From Bin80 sp026708685 (GTDB lineage: Bacteria > Bacteroidota > Rhodothermia > Rhodothermales > Bin80), in NCBI GenBank assembly GCA_965200955.1, contig OZ241742.1:3968001-4032000 (forward strand): a DNA stretch of 64,000 bases, read 5' to 3'. Numbering within the stretch: the first letter of the stretch is position 1; every line of letters begins with the position of its first letter. A model generated the notes under the pieces. That model saw nothing but the letters and a program-made list of their open reading frames with translations, searched no databases and was not told where the DNA came from. The translations under genes and the position numbers were made by a program. Of the stretch, positions 43,095 through 52,976 are shown in pieces.

Positions 43095-44459
43095 TCACTG
43101 GTCCGATGCTATATCGCTGATACACCACTGGGCCAATTCCTCGGCTTCTTGCTTCGTCTTTGCCTCTGCATAAATACGAACGATCGGTTCGGTGTTTGAC
43201 TTTCTGATATGAACCCAGCCATCCGTGAAATCAATCTTCACCCCATCAATGGTTGAAAGATCCTTGCTCGCATGTTTGATCGCAAAGCGCTTAAGGATTA
43301 CGTCTGGATCAGTAGCCGTGATCTTATTCTTTGATATCACATACTGAGGCAGAGATTGGCGATACTCGGAAAGAGGGACCCCTAACTCTGCCAAATGCTG
43401 AATGACCATCATAATACCAACCAGTGCATCTCTTCCATAGTGTAGATCTGGTAAAATCACTCCTCCATTACCCTCTCCACCCAGGATGGCATCAAATTGC
43501 TGCATGGTCTTCACCACATTAATTTCACCTACAGCTGATCGATAGACTGGCATCTGATAGCGTGCCGCTACATCATCAATCGCTCGGGAAGAAGATAAAT
43601 TGGTCGCAAATGATCCACTTCGTTTACGCCATAGAAAATCTGCGGCTATGACTTGAGTTAACTCTTCACTCACATAGTGACCTAGATTATCTATCAGAGC
43701 GAGACGATCGGCATCTGGATCTACGACAATGCCCAGATCTGCATTGGATTGACCAACAACCTCCATCGTCTCATGTAAGTGCTCAGGTAGCGGCTCTGCA
43801 GGATGGGCAAAGCGTCCAGTCACTTCACCATTGATCAGGTGGGTCTCTCTTACACCCAGGCGATCTAACAAAGGAGGAATCGCAAGAGACCCTACGGAAT
43901 TAATCCCATCTACCACTACTTTATAGTTTTGAGACCTGATGATGTCTGGCTGACAAAATTCTATATTTAGGATGGAATCAATATGGCTTGGGATATAGTC
44001 AACGGTACGCATCTGACCTGGAGGTGCCTCATGATGATCAGGTGCCTCCATCTGTTGGGCTAGTTCCATGACTGTTTGACCCTGCTCTGGTGAAAGAAAT
44101 TCACTGGTCTCATTGAGGAGCTTGAGAGCATTCCATTGTTCGGGGTTGTGCGATGCACTGAGGATAATGCCTCCCCTTGCTTTTTCAAACAATACGGCCA
44201 TTGCAACTGTTGGTGTAGGAGATAGCCCTACATCTACCACTTCAAATCCCAGACTTCTTAAGGTTGCAATGACAATTTGAGAGCAAACCTCTCCCGAAAC
44301 TCGTCCATCCCGCCCTACAACAATCCGTAGGGGAAGATGATTGGGTTGCTTTAAACAAAATGTACCGAAAGCCAGACTATAGCGTACAAGCACCAATGCG
44401 TCTAATCCAGCACCATAGATTCCTCGAATCCCCGAAATTGATTCAATGAGCGTTCGCAT
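43095..44459 (-). CDS. glmM: Phosphoglucosamine mutase-like phosphohexomutase
   Basis: The 454-residue enzyme belongs to the alpha-D-phosphohexomutases. The phospho-serine loop is ISASHNPEQWN (Ser near 103), the metal loop DPDADRLA, the sugar-binding loop GEGNGGVILP and the phosphate-binding NTEPIVRIYAEA. GEGNGG instead of the GEEQSGH of bacterial GlmM and the start MRTLIESISGIRGIYG match the archaeal/Bacteroidota-type phosphoglucosamine mutases. It would make glucosamine 1-phosphate for cell-wall synthesis; a phosphomannomutase role cannot be excluded. Convergent with groEL, divergent from ctaA. Confidence 0.8.
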   Translation of the reverse strand: MRTLIESISGIRGIYGAGLDALVLVRYSLAFGTFCLKQPNHLPLRIVVGRDGRVSGEVCSQIVIATLRSLGFEVVDVGLSPTPTVAMAVLFEKARGGIILSASHNPEQWNALKLLNETSEFLSPEQGQTVMELAQQMEAPDHHEAPPGQMRTVDYIPSHIDSILNIEFCQPDIIRSQNYKVVVDGINSVGSLAIPPLLDRLGVRETHLINGEVTGRFAHPAEPLPEHLHETMEVVGQSNADLGIVVDPDADRLALIDNLGHYVSEELTQVIAADFLWRKRSGSFATNLSSSRAIDDVAARYQMPVYRSAVGEINVVKTMQQFDAILGGEGNGGVILPDLHYGRDALVGIMMVIQHLAELGVPLSEYRQSLPQYVISKNKITATDPDVILKRFAIKHASKDLSTIDGVKIDFTDGWVHIRKSNTEPIVRIYAEAKTKQEAEELAQWCISDIASDQ

Positions 44460-44530
44460 TTGAAAAGGTAAGTTGGCTATGAAACCGATTTTGTATCGTT
44501 TGGGTTGCGGAATACCAGTTTTTCCTTTGA

Positions 44531-45469
44531 ATGATTGAGTCTACACCTACTCTCCACTCCCGTTGGCGGTTTTACTACGCTACGTTCGGGCTACTTCTAT
44601 GTCTGATTCTCGTCAGTTGGGGCGGAGTTGTGACCAGTATTGAAGCTGGTCTTGCCGTACCCGATTGGCCGACTTCATTTGGATCGTATGATCCCATCGC
44701 CACAGGATTTAGTGATCCTGACAATCCTGACATACAGTGGTGGCAAGTGGGGCCGATTTTGGCAGAGCATGGACATCGGCTTGTTGGGGCACTGGTTGGC
44801 CTCTGGATCATGGGGTTCGCCTTATGGACCTTCATCACGGACAAACGCCAATGGGTTCGGGTGACGGCGATCTCTGCTGTCGGTCTTGTTATTTTGCAGG
44901 GCACCTTGGGCGGGTTACGAGTGATCTGGGAATCCCTGGATCTGGCTGTGGCTCACGCTATGGGTGCTCAACTTTTTTTTAGTACTGCCGCTGTTCTCAC
45001 CCTCTCAAACTCACAGACTTGGTTCCAACACTCCCTTGAGGAGTCCTCTAAGATGCTCCGACTACGTCACTTTGCGATGGCTTCGGGCATAGCGATTTAT
45101 CTACAAATCCTACTTGGTGCTCTGCTTCGCCATCCAGGTGCAGGCATTGACATTAATTTTATCGTTGTCCATGTCGTGGGAAGTATTCTTGCATTATCTT
45201 TAATCCTGATCACTTGTGGCTATATTCGTGAACATTTTCGTGATCAATCTCTCTTAAATCGGGGTGCATGGTGGATGCTCATCAGTGTAGGCATACAGAT
45301 TTTACTTGGGGTGGCAGCCTTGATTATCTTACTGCATGATTTTGGAACCAGTCAACGAAGTCTCTTGCAAGTCATTCTTTCATCGAGTCACTTAGTCATT
45401 GGAACTATTGTAATGGGGAGTTGTGCTTGTGTCATTGTGACCACCATGAAGTTAAAGATTGAGCGATAG
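44531..45469 (+). CDS. ctaA: Heme A synthase (COX15/CtaA)
   Basis: The 312-residue membrane protein has about eight helices and the four heme-binding histidines expected: EHGHRLVG, VAHAMGAQ, VVHVVGS and SSHLVIG. The N-terminal VTSIEAGLAVPDWPTSFG is the CtaA signature. It oxidises heme O to heme A for cytochrome c oxidase. It is followed directly by ctaB, which makes the heme O substrate. Confidence 0.93.
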   Translation: MIESTPTLHSRWRFYYATFGLLLCLILVSWGGVVTSIEAGLAVPDWPTSFGSYDPIATGFSDPDNPDIQWWQVGPILAEHGHRLVGALVGLWIMGFALWTFITDKRQWVRVTAISAVGLVILQGTLGGLRVIWESLDLAVAHAMGAQLFFSTAAVLTLSNSQTWFQHSLEESSKMLRLRHFAMASGIAIYLQILLGALLRHPGAGIDINFIVVHVVGSILALSLILITCGYIREHFRDQSLLNRGAWWMLISVGIQILLGVAALIILLHDFGTSQRSLLQVILSSSHLVIGTIVMGSCACVIVTTMKLKIER

Positions 45470-45473
45470 TCTT

Positions 45474-46388
45474 ATGTACCCCTCTGACGACGCTTCTGAA
45501 CTAAGGCTTCTGCGCCCGGGCACTGGTCCATTGACGATGGCCCAAGACTTCTGGGAGCTCATCAAACCTGAAATTACTTTTCAGGTTGTGCTTGCAGCTC
45601 TGGCAGGATTTATCCTTGGGTCAACCATCGATTTTGAACTCTTATTACTTGCTCTTACGTTATCAGGGACTGCATTATCGAGTGCAGGAGGGGCTGTCTT
45701 AAACCACTACTTTGAGCGCCATAACGATGCTCTGATGCGTCGTACTGCACAGAGGCCATTGCCATCTGGTCGTATTCGACCAAATGTTGCACTTGCCTTT
45801 GGCATCGTACTCATGAGTGGAGGACTCTTCTTGCTTTGGTGGGTGAACCTGATCACACTCATTTTGGCGGCACTTACCATCCTATTGTATCTCTTTGCTT
45901 ATACCCCTCTCAAACGTCGTACGACCTACAACACCCTCATCGGCACGATCCCGGGTGCATTACCTGCACTTGGAGGCTACACGGCGGTAACTGGAATGGT
46001 AGGGCTCGGTGGATGGATCTTATTCGGTGTGTTTGCTCTCTGGCAGATTCCGCACTTTTTGGCTCTTGCCTGGATGTACCGCAAAGATTATGCACGTGGT
46101 GGCCATGCCATGTTGCCCACAAGAAATCCAGAAGCAAGTGCGACCTCCCATAGAATTCTCACCTACAGTATCCTAATGGGGCTAGTAAGTGTATTACCTT
46201 GGTTCCTTGGATACACTGGATGGTTGTATCTAGGGGTAATCATTCCGGCTGGACTCGGATTTATATGGCCTGCCTTTGGTTTTTGTCAAAAGCAAACCTC
46301 TACTCAGGCACGCCGAGTTCTGCTCACCAGTATTGCGTATGTCCCAGTTTTGGTCATTGCTCTGATTGTAGATCGTCTTATTGCCTGA
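45474..46388 (+). CDS. ctaB: Protoheme IX farnesyltransferase (heme O synthase)
   Basis: Integral membrane prenyltransferase that attaches farnesyl to heme B. The motif NHYFERHNDALMRRTAQRPL includes the Asp/Asn-rich prenyl-diphosphate site, and YTPLKRRTTYNTLIGTIPGALPALGGY is typical. About nine helices. The ATG at 45474 gives about 304 residues and lies 4 bp after the ctaA stop; a TTG at 45459 in the same frame would add five residues and overlap ctaA. It is convergent with the next gene with no spacing (stop codons adjoin at 46388/46389). Confidence 0.93.
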   Translation: MYPSDDASELRLLRPGTGPLTMAQDFWELIKPEITFQVVLAALAGFILGSTIDFELLLLALTLSGTALSSAGGAVLNHYFERHNDALMRRTAQRPLPSGRIRPNVALAFGIVLMSGGLFLLWWVNLITLILAALTILLYLFAYTPLKRRTTYNTLIGTIPGALPALGGYTAVTGMVGLGGWILFGVFALWQIPHFLALAWMYRKDYARGGHAMLPTRNPEASATSHRILTYSILMGLVSVLPWFLGYTGWLYLGVIIPAGLGFIWPAFGFCQKQTSTQARRVLLTSIAYVPVLVIALIVDRLIA

Positions 46389-46805
46389 CTATTCAATTTT
46401 GCGCCAAACTTCTTCCAACTGGAATCCACTTGGAAAATCCCCCACATGATACCAAAGATCTCCGACAATATGTGCTGAGAAGGGTACAGCTGCTCCAACT
46501 AATGCTTCACTGGTATGATATTCAATATACTCCGTATAGAGTGTGTCGCTTTCTATTGAATATCTCCCTCCACCTGCCAAGACTTCCGCACCATTATCGG
46601 ACTGATAGCCCCAAGAAAAATGTGTAGAATTTAAGATCTTGATGGATGGTGGAACGTTCAGCGTTACTATGATCGTATCCGGATAAATGGAACGTTGAGA
46701 GACCAGTCTCCAACTTCCCTCAAGATGGTTTGCAGGGGCTTGAGCATAAACCGATGCGACCATCAACAAACCTGAAAAAGAAAGTATGAATGTAATGCGT
46801 TTCAT
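46389..46805 (-). CDS. Secreted lipocalin-like protein
   Basis: The 138-residue protein has a signal peptide (cut after VYAQA, about residue 23) and a small beta-rich domain: LEGSWRLVSQ...GGRYSIESDTLYTEYIEYH. That pattern (a short 'LxGxW' start and repeating strands) resembles bacterial lipocalin-like / DUF4488 domains that bind small hydrophobic ligands. It is unassigned beyond that. Convergent with ctaB and divergent from rlmN (41 bp between starts). Confidence 0.55.
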   Translation of the reverse strand: MKRITFILSFSGLLMVASVYAQAPANHLEGSWRLVSQRSIYPDTIIVTLNVPPSIKILNSTHFSWGYQSDNGAEVLAGGGRYSIESDTLYTEYIEYHTSEALVGAAVPFSAHIVGDLWYHVGDFPSGFQLEEVWRKIE

Positions 46806-46846
46806 AGATTTAGAGTTAATTGAACCTCTAAATGTAAACTATTTTT

Positions 46847-47956
46847 ATGACAATGTCAATTCCCATTACATCAAAGGTAGATAAAGAGGCTACTGCTGAA
46901 GATCTAAGAGCTCTCTCCCCTTCGGAATTAGAAACTTGGGTGACCTCAATGGGAGAGCCAAAATGGCGTGCCTCTCAACTTCTTCGGTGGATGTACGCTT
47001 CAAAGCCAGTGGATTCATTTGAATCCATGACGAATCTGTCCACATCCCTGCGTAGTCGACTCGCTCAGCATGTGAGGATGGACCGCCTCCGTCTGCAAAC
47101 ACTGATGACTGCTCAAGACCATACTGTGAAAGCGTTGTTACAACTACCATCGGGCAGAAGTATAGAGTCCGTTCTGATACCTAGCTTCAATGATCTTCAT
47201 CAAGCGACACGTATGACCGTATGTGTCTCCAGTCAGGTTGGATGTGCTATGGGATGTGCTTTTTGTGCGACTGGCAAAATGGGATTTTTAGAAAACCTGA
47301 CCTGTGGACAGATTGTAGAGCAGGTCACGATGATGCGGGAGATTTCGCAGGAACGATTTGGGCGGGATATTTCCAATGTGGTCTACATGGGGATGGGAGA
47401 GCCACTCCTCAATTACCGATCCGTGCTATCGAGCCTACAGATTCTTACGCATCCAGACGCGGTTGGACTCTCTCCCCGCCGAATTACCGTTTCTACGGTT
47501 GGGCTGGCTCGTCGTATCCGTGATCTCGCAGAGGATGCCCCCAAAATTGGGCTTGCCGTTTCGTTGCATTCTCCTATTGAATCAAAGCGGTCAAGTATCA
47601 TGCCAATCAACCGAAGTGTGGCTACGGATCTGACTGCATTAGAGCCAGCTATGCGTTATCACACCAAGTCAACGGGGCGTAAATTGACGTTTGAATATTG
47701 TTTGTTTAGGGGGTTCAATGACTCATCTGATGATGCACGGAAATTGGCACGATTGTGCCATAGGGTTCATGCAAAAGTCAACATCATCATGTACAATCGT
47801 GTACCCGGAATTGATTTTGAGCGAACCACTGAGGAGCGGTTGAATGAATTCATGGGGTTGTTATCGGAGCGTGGGGTTACGGTTACGGTACGTCGTAGCC
47901 GTGGATCTGACATTGCTGCCGCCTGCGGGCAACTGGCGAATCAGAGATCTGATTAG
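46847..47956 (+). CDS. rlmN: 23S rRNA (adenine-2503-C2)-methyltransferase RlmN
   Basis: The 369-residue radical-SAM enzyme has the iron-sulfur motif CAMGCAFC, the N-terminal RlmN domain (WVTSMGEPKWRASQLLRWMY) and GMGEPLLNY. The catalytic cysteine in the C-terminal SDIAAACGQL is present. It methylates A2503 of 23S rRNA and A37 of some tRNAs. Either ATG at 46847 or the one two codons later can serve as start. The -7-like box TATTTTTA at 46838-46845 preceded by TTG 17 bp upstream would make the message nearly leaderless. Confidence 0.95.
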   Translation: MTMSIPITSKVDKEATAEDLRALSPSELETWVTSMGEPKWRASQLLRWMYASKPVDSFESMTNLSTSLRSRLAQHVRMDRLRLQTLMTAQDHTVKALLQLPSGRSIESVLIPSFNDLHQATRMTVCVSSQVGCAMGCAFCATGKMGFLENLTCGQIVEQVTMMREISQERFGRDISNVVYMGMGEPLLNYRSVLSSLQILTHPDAVGLSPRRITVSTVGLARRIRDLAEDAPKIGLAVSLHSPIESKRSSIMPINRSVATDLTALEPAMRYHTKSTGRKLTFEYCLFRGFNDSSDDARKLARLCHRVHAKVNIIMYNRVPGIDFERTTEERLNEFMGLLSERGVTVTVRRSRGSDIAAACGQLANQRSD

Positions 47957-47963
47957 CTGCAGA

Positions 47964-48620
47964 TCACCTATCAAGAAGCGGTTCTCCGAAACCCGACTCC
48001 CCAGTTTCTGATTGCGATTTTAATATAATCTCCTTTTCCATCTCTAAAATGACCGCTCTCAGGTTTTTATAGCTGCACTTGTGCACTGGGAGGCGTTCCA
48101 AAGGACGTAAACCGATCGTTTTCTGAGTGGAAACTTCCGCATCTAAGATCTTGGTATCGATCACATAAAAATCCCATTCTTCCACATTCATAGGATCAAA
48201 TGGGGGCTTTTTTCTGGTATAGACGCAGAAAACATAGAGATGTGCCCAACGCTTTTTTACGTCGCTATACTCATCGGTGAAAGCATCCCATCCAGTATGT
48301 GGAGCGATTCGGAACTGGATATTAGAGTATGCATTCTGTTCCCACGACTGAACATACGCTGCACTTTTGATCTCAATCTTAACCCCCGAGGGCAATTTTA
48401 TATCTGCGTCTCCCCATTCTCTTCTTGGAGTGATGTGAAGATGTAATGCTGAGGCAATCAAAAATTCAGCCAATATACCGCGTTCAGTATTGTCAAGAAG
48501 TAACGAACTTCGCCAGCTCCAGTAGTCACGTAGTGTACAATCATCTGGAGCACCATCTCCCTTGAAGCGTTCCGTTCCAGACATTCGTTCACATTCCAAG
48601 CGACTCAATCCAGTGATCAT
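47964..48620 (-). CDS. PD-(D/E)XK nuclease-like protein
   Basis: The 218-residue protein has the marks of the restriction-endonuclease fold: acidic helix NTERGILAEFLIA (46-54), then WGDADIKL with Asp71/Asp73 and KIEIKSAAY with Glu83-x-Lys85. The rest (WAHLYVFCVY, EEWDFYVIDTK) fits a substrate-facing beta/alpha region. No methyltransferase is adjacent, so a stand-alone restriction enzyme, a nicking enzyme or a repair nuclease are all possible. The gene lies convergently 8 bp from rlmN and has no operon partner. Confidence 0.65.
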   Translation of the reverse strand: MITGLSRLECERMSGTERFKGDGAPDDCTLRDYWSWRSSLLLDNTERGILAEFLIASALHLHITPRREWGDADIKLPSGVKIEIKSAAYVQSWEQNAYSNIQFRIAPHTGWDAFTDEYSDVKKRWAHLYVFCVYTRKKPPFDPMNVEEWDFYVIDTKILDAEVSTQKTIGLRPLERLPVHKCSYKNLRAVILEMEKEIILKSQSETGESGFGEPLLDR

Positions 48621-49123
48621 AATGCCGTGATATTTAGCTACTTGACTTGAACATAGATTTTGGTCAGATGTGTCATAGCACTCGTGAAAGTACTCATGAC
48701 ATGATCCTATAGAATGGATATGAAAAATCCGCGTGTACGATGGCTTTCAAGTTGGGAATTTGGGTATCAATAGTCATGAAGTCTCAACGATACTATGATC
48801 CAATTTACTATTAATTTGTATATCGATTATCTCATAGCATTTGGTGTTGAAGATACACAATATGCAATTCTTTACATAATTCCCTTAACTAAGAGGCTTT
48901 TGCAAAACCTACCATTCAAATCAAAAAAACGCCTCTCATGACACCCAGAGCAATATTTCTACGAAAATACTGAGGTTTTGCAAAAGCATCCTAAGTTTTG
49001 GTATAGGCTTTTGAAGCAATGTAGGAAATTCTCGATTGTAATGATGGTCCACATGATGATTGCAACTTGTGAAAAATCACTACCTACAATCTCCAAATCA
49101 TTCACTCATGCCATTTGATTCAT
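48621..49123. other. Intergenic region carrying a 98-bp element
   Basis: 503 bases before the end of nrdA. Apart from copy D of the dispersed element at 48893-48990, nothing is recognised. Confidence 0.6.
48893..48990 (-). repeat. 98-bp MITE-like element, copy D
   Basis: Reverse-oriented copy with ends GAGGCTTTTGCAAAACC and GGTTTTGCAAAAGCATC. It is flanked by an exact CTAA duplication (48889-48892 and 48991-48994). Interior words CAGAGCAATATTTCTACG match copies B and E. Confidence 0.85.
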
Positions 49124-51550
49124 TTAACCACTACACATCTCGCAGTGATCTTGATCAACATGGATTGAACATTTCAATTCCTTTGGATTTATAGGTTCTA
49201 CCGAAATATCTGGTTGAGCTTCTGTTGACTCTGAATCCACCATCGTTTCTGCAACTTTCACTTTTTCAACTTGCTTTTTGGTGATATCAATAGTGAATTT
49301 AGTTGGGTCGACAGCTGCCTTGGTGCGTAAATAATACATACCAGTTTTCAGACCCGAACGCCATGCATAAAAATGCATGGAAGTCAACTTCTTTTCAGTC
49401 GGGTCTTCCATAAATAGATTGAGCGATTGGCTTTGATCAATAAAGTAACCTCGCTGTCTGGCCATGTCAATGATATCCTTCATCTTCAATTCCCACACCG
49501 TACGATAAAGCTCCTTCAAGTCATCGGGAATTCCCTCAATATGCTGAATGGATCCATTAGAACGCATCAGCTCTTGTTTTAAATCTTCACTCCATAATCC
49601 AAGATCAACCAAATCTTTTAACAAATGTTTGTTGACCACAACAAACTCGCCAGAAATCACTCTTCTGGCATACATATTCGTGGTATACGGTTCAATACAT
49701 TCATTATTTCCAAGGATTTGTGATGTAGATGCCGTCGGCATTGGAGATAAGAGCAATGAATTACGAACGCCATGTTTCATCACTTTTTCGCGAAGACCGG
49801 CCCAGTCCCAGCGCCCACTCATATCTTCATCAGATAAACCCCATAGATTGTATTGAAACTCTCCTTTGGAAATCGGAGACCCTGCGAATGATTCATAGGG
49901 TCCATCACTTAGTGCTTCCTCATAAGAGGCTGTGACTGCCGCAAAATAGATGGTTTCAAAAATGTCCTGATTTAATTTTTTTGCATCATCAGATGTGAAC
50001 GGGTATCGTAACTTGATGAATGTATCCGCAAGTCCTTGCACGCCAATTCCAATGGGGCGATGCCTCATATTGGAGTTTTCAGCTTCAATCATAGGGTAAT
50101 AGTTTCGATCAATCACCCGATTGAGATTCTGAGTAATCAGTTTGGTGACATTGTATAATTCCTCATGATCAAAGTCCCTCGCATCCGTCACATACATTGG
50201 CAGGGCAATGGAGGCCAAATTACACACCGCTATTTCATCTTTTGAAGTGTACTCGATAATTTCGGCACATAAATTTGAAGAACGAATGGTTCCTAAATTC
50301 TTCTGGTTCGACTTCCTATTGGCATGATCTTTATAGAGCATGTAAGGAGTCCCTGTTTCAATTTGAGATTCTAAAATTTTGAACCATAGCTTTCTGGCAT
50401 CAATTTGTCTACGACCTTTCTTTTCAGCTTCATACTGCTGATACAATTTCTCAAATTCTTCTCCATGAGTATCATAGAGATGAGGACACTCATTCGGGCA
50501 CATTAGCGTCCATTTCTCATCACTTTCTACCCGTTTCATAAACAAATCGGGTATCCACATCGCATAGAACAAATCTCTGGCTCGCATTTCTTCCTTGCCA
50601 TGATTCTTTTTCAAATCAAGAAAATCTAACACATCAGCATGCCATGGTTCAATATAAATCGCAAAGGATCCTTTTCGTTTTCCCCCTCCCTGATCCACAT
50701 ATCTCGCTGTATCATTGAAGACACGTAACATGGGAATAATTCCATTAGAAGTTCCATTGGTCCCTGCAATGTAAGATCCTGCAGCTCTGATATTGTGGAC
50801 CGATAATCCAATCCCACCAGCAAATTGGGAAATTTGTGCAGTTTGTTTGAGTGTATTGTAAATACCTTCAATGCTATCCTCTTGCATGGTCAATAAAAAA
50901 CAAGAAGACATTTGAGGTTTAGGAGTCCCCGAATTGTATAATGTGGGCGTTGCATGAGTAAAGAACCGTTTTGACATCATTTCATAGGTTTTCAAAACGG
51001 CTTCAATATTATCAAAGTGGATACCAACACTGACTCGCATGAGCATATGTTGTGGTCGCTCAACAACTTGATGGTTGATTTTTAATAAATACGACCGCTC
51101 CAAGGTCTTAAACCCAAAATAGTCATAATCATAATCTCGGCTATGGATAATGTGGGAATCAAGTGTTTCAGCATGATCGTCAATGATTCTATACACATCA
51201 TCCGAAAGTAGTGGAGCCTCCTTATTGGTCTTTGGATTCACATACGTATACAGGGACTCCATCGTCTTTGAAAAAGACTTCTGAGTATTTTTATGGAGAT
51301 TTGATACAGCAATCCGTGCTGCTAATCGAGCATAATCTGGATGAGTGGTTGCCAAAGTAGCAGCAATTTCAGCTGCTAAATTATCAAGGGCTGAGGTGGT
51401 AACACCATCATAGATTCCTTCAATGACTTTGAGAGTGACGCGTACGGGCTCAACCAGATCACTCAAACCATAGCACAGCTGTGTGATACGAGCGGTTATT
51501 TTGTCCAACATGACGGCTTCTTTCCGCCCACTTCTTTTCACGACAAACAT
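49124..51550 (-). CDS. nrdA: Ribonucleoside-diphosphate reductase class Ia, alpha subunit
   Basis: The 808-residue large subunit has an N-terminal ATP-cone (VVKRSGRKEAVMLDKITARI), the catalytic cysteines in SSCFLLTM, SSNLCAEIIEY and EIAVCNLASI, and the C-terminal thiol pair CEMC that passes electrons to the active site. Together with NrdB it makes deoxyribonucleotides aerobically without cobalamin. The overall sequence resembles eukaryotic R1 more than the E. coli form. It lies 32 bp downstream of nrdB on the same strand, so both form one operon with nrdB first. Confidence 0.96.
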   Translation of the reverse strand: MFVVKRSGRKEAVMLDKITARITQLCYGLSDLVEPVRVTLKVIEGIYDGVTTSALDNLAAEIAATLATTHPDYARLAARIAVSNLHKNTQKSFSKTMESLYTYVNPKTNKEAPLLSDDVYRIIDDHAETLDSHIIHSRDYDYDYFGFKTLERSYLLKINHQVVERPQHMLMRVSVGIHFDNIEAVLKTYEMMSKRFFTHATPTLYNSGTPKPQMSSCFLLTMQEDSIEGIYNTLKQTAQISQFAGGIGLSVHNIRAAGSYIAGTNGTSNGIIPMLRVFNDTARYVDQGGGKRKGSFAIYIEPWHADVLDFLDLKKNHGKEEMRARDLFYAMWIPDLFMKRVESDEKWTLMCPNECPHLYDTHGEEFEKLYQQYEAEKKGRRQIDARKLWFKILESQIETGTPYMLYKDHANRKSNQKNLGTIRSSNLCAEIIEYTSKDEIAVCNLASIALPMYVTDARDFDHEELYNVTKLITQNLNRVIDRNYYPMIEAENSNMRHRPIGIGVQGLADTFIKLRYPFTSDDAKKLNQDIFETIYFAAVTASYEEALSDGPYESFAGSPISKGEFQYNLWGLSDEDMSGRWDWAGLREKVMKHGVRNSLLLSPMPTASTSQILGNNECIEPYTTNMYARRVISGEFVVVNKHLLKDLVDLGLWSEDLKQELMRSNGSIQHIEGIPDDLKELYRTVWELKMKDIIDMARQRGYFIDQSQSLNLFMEDPTEKKLTSMHFYAWRSGLKTGMYYLRTKAAVDPTKFTIDITKKQVEKVKVAETMVDSESTEAQPDISVEPINPKELKCSIHVDQDHCEMCSG

Positions 51551-51582
51551 GAATATAAATTGATTTGACTAATGATCACTGT

Positions 51583-52572
51583 TTAAAAATCTTCCTCGGT
51601 TCCAAACTCCTTGATGCCTGAGGCGATATCACTAGCGGCTCTTTTGACACCTGCCTTTTGATATTCGGCCACTTTCTTTTCAAAAAAATTGGTTTTTCCC
51701 TCAATCGAAATAATCTCCATAAAATCAAATGGATTATCAACATTAAATTCTTTTTCAACTTCAAGTTGGACCAGCAGTCGATCGGTCACAAATTCTAAAT
51801 ATCGCGTCATCAAATCTGCATTCATCCCTATCAATCGAACAGGAAGTGATTCGGTAATGAATTCTCTTTCGATATTTAAGGCATCAACCAGAATTTCTCG
51901 GATTCTTTGTTTCGGCACTTTGTCGACCAAATGATTATTGTGTACATGGACCGCATAATCACAATGCATGCCCTCATCTCGAGAAATCAACTCATTGGAA
52001 AAGGTCAGTCCGGGCATCAAACCTCTCTTTTTGAGCCAAAAAATAGAACAAAAGGCTCCTGAAAAGAAAATTCCTTCAACGGCAGCAAATGCAATCAAGC
52101 GCTCTGCAAAAGAATCGGATTCAATCCACTTTAAGGCCCAATCGGCTTTCTTTTTGATCGCAGGAAACACCTCAATGGCTTTGAACAATCGATCTTTCTC
52201 CTCAGGATCCTCAACATATGTTTCAATCAATAATGAATAGGTTTCCGAATGAATGTTTTCCATCATGATTTGAAACCCATAGAAAAATTTAGCTTCTGAA
52301 TACTGTACTTCATTGACAAAATTTTCAGCTAAATTCTCATTAACAATACCATCCGAAGCAGCAAAAAAGGCCAAGATATGCTTAATGAAATACCGTTCAT
52401 CATCATTGAGTTTGTGATTCCAATCGGCAATATCATTACTCAAGTCAATCTCTTCAGCAGTCCAAAAACAAGCTTCACAGATTTTGTACCAAGTCCAGAG
52501 ATCAATATGCTGGATGGGAAAAATGACAAAACGATCTTTGTTTTCCTTTAAGATAGGTTCAATATGAGTCAT
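51583..52572 (-). CDS. nrdB: Ribonucleoside-diphosphate reductase class Ia, beta subunit
   Basis: The 329-residue small subunit shows ferritin-like di-metal ligands: ASDGIVNENLAENF, SRDEGMHCDYAVHVHNNH, and the Tyr of ENIHSETYSLLIET that would form the stable radical. FFAASDGIVNEN is the eukaryote-type R2 form. It supplies the radical for NrdA. Neighbouring genes toward 53 kb include a broken vitamin-B12 receptor, consistent with reliance on a B12-independent reductase. Confidence 0.96.
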   Translation of the reverse strand: MTHIEPILKENKDRFVIFPIQHIDLWTWYKICEACFWTAEEIDLSNDIADWNHKLNDDERYFIKHILAFFAASDGIVNENLAENFVNEVQYSEAKFFYGFQIMMENIHSETYSLLIETYVEDPEEKDRLFKAIEVFPAIKKKADWALKWIESDSFAERLIAFAAVEGIFFSGAFCSIFWLKKRGLMPGLTFSNELISRDEGMHCDYAVHVHNNHLVDKVPKQRIREILVDALNIEREFITESLPVRLIGMNADLMTRYLEFVTDRLLVQLEVEKEFNVDNPFDFMEIISIEGKTNFFEKKVAEYQKAGVKRAASDIASGIKEFGTEEDF

Positions 52573-52583
52573 CAGAATAATAT

Positions 52584-52976
52584 TTAAGATGTGATGGTGG
52601 TTGAGAGGATAAGAGGATAATCCGTTTGGTAGGTTTTGTCCATACCTACTGCACTGATATATCGTGGATGAATCACTTGAGGAATCTGTCCAATACCTTT
52701 TTTTGTGGATGAGTCCAGAAAATCCACACTGCCAGAAGTATTGAATATGTTATTGTCAAAGCCTCCATCTATTGTGATGTGATAGAAGAAAGTATCCATG
52801 TCAGGTTGAATCTGAAATGGCTGTCTTATGGAAAAATCATCCCATAGAATGCATTTATTAGCATCAGAAGATTCGCATTGGTTCACGATGTATACACCAT
52901 GTATTTCTTGTGCAGAAAGAGGTGTAGAGATCAGTAAGATCAAAATAAAAATTTGGAAAAAATGATTCATTGACAA
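52584..52976 (-). CDS. Small secreted protein of unknown function
   Basis: The 130-residue protein has a clear signal peptide (MNHFFQIFILILLISTPLSAQ). The mature part has one pair of cysteines (QCESSDANKC) that may form a disulfide, and a beta-rich look. No family recognised. It overlaps the end of the broken TonB-receptor frame by 10 bp and lies 11 bp before nrdB. A cobalamin riboswitch further upstream may still control it by read-through (inference). Confidence 0.5.
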   Translation of the reverse strand: MSMNHFFQIFILILLISTPLSAQEIHGVYIVNQCESSDANKCILWDDFSIRQPFQIQPDMDTFFYHITIDGGFDNNIFNTSGSVDFLDSSTKKGIGQIPQVIHPRYISAVGMDKTYQTDYPLILSTTITS

